A DNA stretch of 18,793 bases, taken from the NCBI GenBank assembly GCA_002428445.1, contig DIWJ01000040.1:1-18793 (forward strand). Direction: 5' to 3'. Under the pieces are notes generated by a model. It saw only the letters and a list, made by a program, of their open reading frames with translations, ran no database searches and had not been told where the DNA came from. The stretch comes from Syntrophaceae bacterium UBA6109 (GTDB lineage: Bacteria > Desulfobacterota > Syntrophia > Syntrophales > UBA6109). Shown here piece after piece: positions 1 to 5,600 of the stretch (its first letter is position 1; each line of letters begins with the position of its first letter). The position numbers and the translations under genes were made by a program.

Positions 1-126
1 ATCATCGGCATAGAAGATCCCGTCGAGGGGATAATCAGAGGCGTCGCGATGATCATCAGTGTTGTCATTGATGACCGCTATCTCCTTCGAGTTGCGGTAC
101 CGCTCAAAATCGATTATCCGTGACAT
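1..126 (-). CDS. Partial hypothetical protein, N-terminal 42 residues, last visible gene of the mobilization operon
   Basis: An open frame starts at the ATG at 126-124 and stays open to the left edge of the window, giving 42 residues beginning MSRIIDFERYRNSKEIAVIN. A strong Shine-Dalgarno, AGGAGGTG, lies just upstream at about 129-136 and fixes the start. Only 15 nt separate this start from the stop of the helix-turn-helix/membrane gene upstream, and the SD lies in that gap, so the two are very likely co-transcribed. The visible part is hydrophilic and acidic (NDNTDDHRDASD) with no signal peptide or membrane segment. I do not recognise the family. As the last visible gene of a leftward operon led by mobC and a relaxase gene, it may be a mobilization or partition accessory, but that rests on context alone. 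The C-terminus is outside the window. Confidence 0.6.
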   Translation of the reverse strand, partial: MSRIIDFERYRNSKEIAVINDNTDDHRDASDYPLDGIFYADD

Positions 127-141
127 GGCACCTCCTTCGTT

Positions 142-414
142 TCAGATTGAGAATACGATTGCTGCGATAGCCATATTAAACAGGGCGCCAAGGGCAAAGC
201 AGATCGTCCACTTAGACCACCGAGAACGCTCCTGCGCGGTGGATGGCATGCTCCTCCATGCCGCCTCGTACCCCATAATGAAGTACTGCAGGGCGCTGAC
301 CACCTGGCTGTGCTGCGTCCGAGGGTCGAGGCCGATCTCTTCAGCGATCTTCCTGAAGGTCCTACCTTCTTTCTCGAGCTTCCAGGCCTTGACGATCTGC
401 TGTTCAGTGAGCAT
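142..414 (-). CDS. Small helix-turn-helix protein with C-terminal membrane segment (90 aa)
   Basis: The 90-aa protein starts at the ATG at 414-412, preceded by GGAGGT about 6 nt upstream. Residues 1-45 read like a sigma-70 region 4 or resolvase-type helix-turn-helix: LTEQQIVKAWKLEKEGRTF followed by RKIAEEIGLDPRTQ. Residues about 69-90 (WTICFALGALFNMAIAAIVF and the last two residues) form one hydrophobic stretch long enough to cross the membrane, placed at the very C-terminus like a tail anchor. This suggests a DNA-binding or signalling protein tethered to the inner membrane. It lies downstream of the relaxase gene in the same direction, separated by a 200-bp gap that holds an oriT-like structure, so it could link the relaxosome to the membrane. 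That role is inference. I cannot assign a named family. Confidence 0.65.
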   Translation of the reverse strand: MLTEQQIVKAWKLEKEGRTFRKIAEEIGLDPRTQHSQVVSALQYFIMGYEAAWRSMPSTAQERSRWSKWTICFALGALFNMAIAAIVFSI

Positions 415-614
415 TCGTTACCTCCTTGCTGACGGCAAGTCTTTGGAATCCCTCATGGTTAGTTATTCACCATTCTCCCCTGAGAAGCGTCCCGGGAACG
501 GGGTGTGCATGGTGATACGGAGGTGGTATCCTGCACAAATGCATGATGTATACGGCCCATGCGCGTGCAACGCAGGGACAGGACCTCTGACTCCCTAGAA
601 TCCCGCGCGATATC
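415..614. other. 200-bp non-coding gap holding a candidate origin of transfer
   Basis: No convincing gene lies between the relaxase stop and the next minus-strand gene. The gap holds TATCCTGC at 527-534 on the plus strand, which fits the YATCCTG|Y nic consensus known for IncP-type (MOBP) origins. Around it are nested inverted repeats: GTGCA (505-509) pairs with TGCAC (532-536), and inside them GATAC (514-518) pairs with GTATC (526-530). The 8-mer alone would occur about twice by chance on both strands of a window this size, and two more copies of TATCCTGT do occur inside genes. The symmetry and the position next to the relaxase gene are therefore what carry weight. A short minus-strand frame at 467-661 overlaps the relaxase end and looks non-biological. 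Confidence 0.4.
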
Positions 615-1523
615 TCACAACTCCACCCTCGTTCCCGACGACTGCCGGCGTGATGTGGCATGGCTCCCTAACGTATTGGAATCCCTCGCACTTGCCTGGG
701 GCACATTGTCCGTACCGGGATGTCTGTCAGGGACCTTCCGCGGCATGATGATGACATTGTCCCATTCCCTGACGACATCCTGGGAAGAGTTTGCGGCCAG
801 GCGTTCCCGGATGCAGGGAAGGGTACAGCTCCGCGAGATCCTTCCACCCGCGAAGGCGAAGCCGTTATGGCCGAAAGAAACGCCTCTTGAGATATCGACA
901 CGCATCGTAATGTCCCGCTCAGAAAGGGCTGTCTTCATGTCATCAAGGGAGCGACAGGAGAGGATAATCTCGTTGACGGAATCAAAGATGATTCTTTTGG
1001 GGCAGGGCCTGCCGCTCCTCTTTTCCATGGCCCGCTCCACACGCGTGAGCCTCAGGCTGAACATGTTGAACTCGGAGGTGACAGGCGTGAGGTTGTGTTC
1101 GATCTCAAGCTCCCTGCAGACCTTCATCGCCCGGAGGTAGCTGAAGCTGTCATCCCACACTTTCCGGCTGATGTCGATCCGGCTGATGACCAGGTGGACG
1201 TGGTCGGGGTCGTGCTTGTAGACCGCGTACTGATAACGCGTGTCGTACAGTTCCATCTTTTTCATAAAATGTCTGGTGAGGTAGAGGAAATCAGCATCGA
1301 CAAGCCGCACGGCGTCCTGGAGCGGAAGCCGCAGGGCGATGTGGAGAACCGGCCTCATGACGTCCGGCCTGCCTGTGGCGTAGAGCTGCATATCCTGTCC
1401 CAGGGAGGCAGGACTGTACGACCCTCCGGCGGGTACGATATTGGTCATGAGGAGAGGGCCCTTGCGTGAGGCGTAGAGGAGGGCGCCGGTGAAGTCGTTT
1501 CCCGGCACGATCTTGGGGATCAT
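615..1523 (-). CDS. mobA: MobA/VirD2-family relaxase (mobilization nuclease, 302 aa)
   Basis: Relaxases nick one strand at oriT, stay covalently bound to its 5' end through a tyrosine, and pilot the strand into a recipient. The signature is clear. Residues 103-117 read KHDPDHVHLVISRID, giving the histidine triad H104/H108/H110 that holds the metal ion. F11-TGALLY-17 followed by a basic SRKG matches the N-terminal motif of MobA proteins, so Y17 is the likely catalytic tyrosine. H61 lies in the expected hydrophobic strand (VLHIALRL). Residues about 205-245 (a GVSFGHNGFAFAGG stretch) resemble the common C-terminal tail domain of small relaxases. At 302 aa it is near the short end for the family, with no primase or helicase extension, so it is probably mobilizing and not self-transmissible. 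The start overlaps the mobC stop (ATGA at 1520-1523), so the two are translationally coupled. MOB family assignment (P-like) is inferred. Confidence 0.85.
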   Translation of the reverse strand: MIPKIVPGNDFTGALLYASRKGPLLMTNIVPAGGSYSPASLGQDMQLYATGRPDVMRPVLHIALRLPLQDAVRLVDADFLYLTRHFMKKMELYDTRYQYAVYKHDPDHVHLVISRIDISRKVWDDSFSYLRAMKVCRELEIEHNLTPVTSEFNMFSLRLTRVERAMEKRSGRPCPKRIIFDSVNEIILSCRSLDDMKTALSERDITMRVDISRGVSFGHNGFAFAGGRISRSCTLPCIRERLAANSSQDVVREWDNVIIMPRKVPDRHPGTDNVPQASARDSNTLGSHATSRRQSSGTRVEL

Positions 1524-1966
1524 CGGGATTCTCCGGATTTTTCATACAGCTCATCATCGTCCTTGTCCCTTACCTCCACACCGAGGAAGTCATTGAGGGA
1601 TATGAATTCTGCCCAGATCCTATCGAGCCCGGAGCCCACGTCTTCCATGAGCCTGTCGTCGACGCGATAGTCTCTTTCGGCCCTTCGAAATGAGGCATCG
1701 AGATTGCACAGGGATTCCCCGATCCTGTTGAGGTTGGTGATGACATCGAACTCGTTCGGATCCGGCCAGTTATTGAGGCTGCACCTGCTACAGTCAGCAG
1801 CAAGGGTCATCACCGGCGCGGCCTGGACCGCTGCGCCAGTTGCGGCCGCCGCGACATACCTGCTCATGGACATACTGGCCTCCATTGCGCGCTTTTCCAT
1901 CTTTGCGTACTGTTCTGGAGTCACTCTGATGAAGACGGGCCTCAACCTTTTGTTGCTTGCTGTCAT
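1520..1966 (-). CDS. mobC: MobC-like ribbon-helix-helix mobilization protein (148 aa)
   Basis: Accessory proteins of this kind bind oriT, help the relaxase open the DNA, and often repress their own operon. The N-terminus (RPVFIRVTPEQYAKMEKRA, then MSMSRYV) has the strand-helix-helix layout of plasmid RHH proteins. The stretch around residues 80-95 (ITNLNRIGESLCNLD) matches the conserved NLNQIAxxLN-type segment of MobC. The frame extends upstream to GTG 2074/ATG 2071, but the internal ATG at 1966 is preferred: it has a strong GGAGGT at 1972-1977 with a 5-nt spacer, it places the RHH fold at the N-terminus, and the upstream extension covers an inverted-repeat cluster. Two cysteines (DCSRC) at about residues 62-65 are unusual and could bind metal. 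The stop overlaps the relaxase start by 4 nt. Confidence 0.75.
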   Translation of the reverse strand: MTASNKRLRPVFIRVTPEQYAKMEKRAMEASMSMSRYVAAAATGAAVQAAPVMTLAADCSRCSLNNWPDPNEFDVITNLNRIGESLCNLDASFRRAERDYRVDDRLMEDVGSGLDRIWAEFISLNDFLGVEVRDKDDDELYEKSGESR

Positions 1967-1986
1967 GGACACCTCCGTGCAAAAAA

Positions 1987-2025
1987 GTGATAGCACCCGA
2001 CACACCTCGCTATCGAGTGATAGCA
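1987..2025. repeat. Clustered GTGATAGCA / GCTATC half-sites upstream of mobC (candidate operator)
   Basis: GTGATAGCA occurs twice in direct orientation, at 1987-1995 and 2017-2025. GCTATC (2009-2014) forms a perfect inverted repeat with GATAGC (2019-2024) around a 4-nt loop, giving three half-sites in 39 bp. They end about 20 bp upstream of the preferred mobC start, between the promoter at 2308-2336 and the gene. This arrangement suits binding by a ribbon-helix-helix protein such as MobC itself and autoregulation. It could equally be part of oriT. If mobC used the upstream start at 2071, these sites would lie in coding sequence, which I consider less likely. Confidence 0.4.
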
Positions 2026-2070
2026 GTGGCATAGCTGGAGGAAGAAGGACCTCCTCCGACGGGTCATTCA

Positions 2071-2252
2071 TCACCCTCTCCGCTTCGAATTAATGATGCA
2101 GTCATGATTGTTGTCAAAGGCCTTGCGGACCATGGAGTAGAAAGAGGGAAGAGTACCGGCAGAAACGGGGGCGGCAAATACGCGATATCTGTCCAAGGGA
2201 TACTCCGTCGTAGTGAACCGCCTGTGGTTTCGATCCTGTCTTTTTTTTCCAA
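2071..2252 (-). CDS. Possible short ORF that needs a -1 shift on an A8 run (uncertain, may be a remnant)
   Basis: Downstream of a near-consensus promoter there is GGAGGA (2262-2267), then 9 nt, then a TTG start at 2252. Translation begins M-E-K-K and immediately meets a run of eight A (plus-strand T8 at 2241-2248). In the starting frame the product is proline-rich and unconvincing. One base back, the frame reads like protein (RFTTTEYPLDRYRVFAAPVS, then AGTLPSFYSM), with mostly C/G third positions and a stop at 2073-2071. That stop overlaps an ATG (2071) of the longer mobC frame as TGATG. The PVSAGTLPSF piece faintly recalls the cleavage-site region of UmuD/LexA-type S24 peptidases, but no catalytic domain follows. 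It could be a frameshifted gene, a decayed remnant, or chance. Confidence 0.25.
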
Positions 2253-2307
2253 GATGAAAGTTCCTCCATGAGTGCAAGTTTACATAATAAGGATACCAGT
2301 AATGATG

Positions 2308-2336
2308 GTTATACTACGTATAGCTAAATATGTCAA
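2308..2336 (-). promoter_or_regulatory. Sigma-70-type promoter for the mobilization operon
   Basis: On the minus strand a perfect -35 box TTGACA (2336-2331) is followed by exactly 17 nt and a -10 box TATAAC (2313-2308). This predicts transcription starting near 2301 and running left towards mobC. The AT-rich surroundings (2280-2370) fit a promoter. The predicted leader is about 35 nt to the SD at 2267-2262, or about 335 nt if mobC at 1966 is the first gene. Confidence 0.6.
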
Positions 2337-2677
2337 CAGTATATAGCCACTGCGATAAAAACATTATGTTAACTTGCATGGAACCGGAACGGTGCCGGAA
2401 ACGGAATCTCTTGCGGTAAAGCCGGCGGTGCGACATGGTGTTGTCATACCTCCGTGCGACAATAAGGGTGATTTTTGCGGGCATATTTTGTAGGATATAA
2501 ACGAAAGCTCTCCAGTAATTTCAGCATCGGATAAACATCTGAGCCTTCATATGGGGTCAACAGGGGGATCCTGATGCAACTGCAGCACCATCACCAACTA
2601 TCGATAAGGCACAATTTTGAAAACCCGAAAGGTCGTATTTCTGGATTTTAGACAATCTCCTGTAGTTGGAGGGTTCG
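2337..2677. other. Divergent intergenic region upstream of the defence operon
   Basis: I find no convincing gene in this stretch. It separates the leftward mobilization operon from the rightward four-gene operon, so the plus-strand promoter of the latter should lie here. The only -10-like hexamer with an AT-rich approach is TATAAA at 2496-2501, and it lacks a good -35, so I do not call it. Short repeats are present: CCGGAACGG and CCGGAAACGG (about 2386-2410), and GTGCGAC twice (about 2428 and 2453). A minus-strand frame of 40 codons from about 2437 is strongly basic and its SD is badly placed, so it is probably not a gene. Confidence 0.5.
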
Positions 2678-5600
2678 ATGGATGTTTTTGCTTTAAGGGA
2701 TAGGCTTGTAGAAGATTACAGCGGCTATACGCAGAGCTTTATCAAGATTGCCGATCAGTACATTAAAAAGGCTGTAGACGATGCTCTTAGGGAAGGCAGA
2801 TTATGGCCAGAGCCGCTTCTGCAACTAAACCCTACCTTCCTGCCGGGTGGTACCATCGATGATCTCGTTAAAGATGGAACGCTACATATAGAATGCACAA
2901 AGATCTTTCGCATCGGAAAGACCGCCAAGGACCATATCGGCAAGCCGCTTATTCTCCACGCGCACCAGACTGAAGCAATACGGAAAGCAAAGGAAGGCAA
3001 ATCCTATGTGCTGACAAGCGGTACCGGGTCAGGTAAGAGTTTGACTTATATCGTTCCCATCGTCGACCATGTGCTGCGACGGGGATCGGGGCAGAGCATT
3101 CAGGCGATAGTTGTCTATCCGATGAACGCGCTTGCCAACAGTCAGATGGAGGAGCTCGACAAGTTCCTCGTAAAGGGTTACGCCGAAGGTCAGTCCCCGG
3201 TCCGTTTTGCCCGATATACGGGGCAGGAGAAGGCTGAGGAGCGGGAGGCGATGCGGAGGAATCCCCCCGACATTTTGCTCACGAACTACATGATGCTGGA
3301 ACTGCTTCTCACGCGCATGGAGGACCGGGCCCTTGTCAAGGCGGCCCAGGGCCTTCGTTTCCTCGTATTTGATGAGCTTCACACATACCGGGGACGCCAG
3401 GGTGCTGACGTGGCATTGCTGATCCGGCGATGCCGCAATGCCTTCGGCGGTCACGATATCATCTGCGTTGGTACGTCTGCAACGATGGCAAACGGCGGAT
3501 CGTTATCGGAACAGAAGCAGGAAGTCGCAGATGTGGCACAGACATTCTTCGGGACTGCCATAGATGCAACCCAGGTAATTGGCGAGACCCTTGAGCGGGC
3601 CACCCCCGAGCTCGATTTCTCTGATCCTGGTATCGTTAAGGCTCTTTCCGATGCTGTTTCTCCAGATGCCCCTATACCGACTGACTATGATTCCTTTCAT
3701 TCGCATCCTCTCTCGTCATGGATAGAGTCTATCTTCGGAGTTCGAACAGAGCCCGGGACGAGCCGTCTGGTGCGTCAGCAGCCCCAGAGGCTGCGTGGGA
3801 AGGAAAGTGCTGCTTCTGCTTTAGCGGACCTGACATCTTCCGATCCTGAAACGTGCTATCAGATATTGCGAAGTTTTCTCATACGGGGATCGCAGCTGCA
3901 CCGCAGCGATTCGAGCCGTTTTCCCATATTTGCATTTCGACTGCACCAGTTCTTCACCCGTGGCGATACGGTCTGGGCCACGATGGAGTCTGAAACTGCA
4001 AGGCATCTTGAGATGGCCAAGCTCGGCTCAAAACCTGGCGACCCCACGAAACCTCTCTTTCCCCTCGTTTTTTGCAGACAGTGCGGGGCGGCATACTACC
4101 GGGTGTCCGTCAATATGGACGAGCAGGGGCAATTTCTCACGCCAAGGGAGGATCGTCGCGAGGAAGGCGATGACGGCAGCAACCATGCTTACCTGTACCT
4201 GTCGGAATCCGCGCCGTGGCCGAGAACGCAGGGAACGGAGTTGCTTGACCGGCTGCCTTCTTTCATGAAGGAAACATTGGCTGACGGGTCGGAGAGGGTC
4301 CGTCCTGACAATCGCAATGATCTGCCTGTACCGGTTTTTGTTGATGCCGCTGGCCGGCTTGTATCCCAGGATGCCGGTGTCCCTGCCACGCTGATCCACA
4401 GGAACTTCTTGTTCTGCCTTGCTCCAGGTTGCGGTGTTGCCTATACGAAGACCCAGCGGTCTGAGCGGGGAAAACTTGGCACCCTCGGTGTTGACAACAG
4501 AAGTACGGCAACGACGATACTCGCGGTACGGTCACTTATCGAACTCCAAAGTGATGTGACCCTTGATCCCGAGGCCAGGAAGCTCCTGAGTTTCACCGAT
4601 AACCGGCAGGATGCTTCCTTGCAGGCCGGTCACTTCAACGACTTCGCCCATGTGGCCCTGTTGCGTTCTGCCCTCTACAAGGCGGCATTGTCAAAAGCAC
4701 CCGGGGGTCTTACTCACGGGGAACTGTCACGTGCCGTGTTCGATGCCCTGTCGCTTGAGTTCGACGATTATGCGGCGGATCCGGATGTGCGCGGCCCTGC
4801 AAAAACGGCAACCGACGATGCCCTGAGACGCGTCATAGACTATTACCTCTACCGCGACCTGCAACGGGGCTGGCGTGTAACGGCGCCAAACCTCGAGGAC
4901 TGCGGTATGCTCAGGTTCGACTATGACGGGTTGGCCGGCAGGAATGGTCTTCTCGAAGAGACTCAGCTCTGGGAGGATGGTCTTACCGTTCGTGTCGGCA
5001 GGGATACGGACGAGTACGTCGTGACACCTCCCGAGCTAAGGGCATGCCCTGCAGCGCTTCGTGAGGAGATCATGCGGACCATGCTCGACGTGCTCCGTCG
5101 TGCCCTTGCGATCAAGGTTGATGCCCTGGATCCCCAGAAGCAGCGTGATCTCATCGAGCAGACCAACCCCCGGTTGTTCGAGGGGACCGTGTGGTATCTT
5201 GATGATACCCGCGAACTTATCCGTGCGGAGGTTGCTTATCCTAGCCCCCGTCCTCGCCTCCGCGCCGGTCGCCGCGCCGACAGATCGGGGTTCTTCATGT
5301 CCTCATACGGAAGCTTCGGCCGGTACCTGAAACGGACCCTGCGGGATTTTGTTGCCCCGGGGGACCACTTCGGCCGTGATGAGGTGGACAATATCATTCA
5401 ATTTCTCTTTCTGGCATTGAAACGTTACGGGATCGTGGAACAGGTGCGCAGCGGCGATATACCCGGCTATCAGATCAACCACGATGCTCTGCGGTGGATT
5501 GCAGGTGACGGCAAGGTCAGGCATGTTGATAAGACGCGATTGCTTGACGCCGGGGAATTCCCCCCTGAAGCGAATGAATATTTCGTTGCCTGCTATCTGC

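Noticed and set aside
1391..1398. Another nic-like TATCCTGT
   Set aside because: It lies inside the relaxase coding sequence and has no inverted repeat around it. The degenerate 8-mer is expected about twice by chance in the window, and a third copy lies inside gene C near 15517.
2401..2447. Short minus-strand frame with a GGAGGT near an ATG upstream of the defence operon
   Set aside because: One ATG directly abuts the SD and the other is 12 nt away. The products (27 or 40 residues) are not protein-like, and the frame lies upstream of, not downstream from, the promoter found at 2308-2336.
2480..2510. Promoter for the defence operon around TATAAA (2496-2501)
   Set aside because: The hexamer at the correct distance upstream matches the -35 consensus at only two positions, so I did not list it as a feature.
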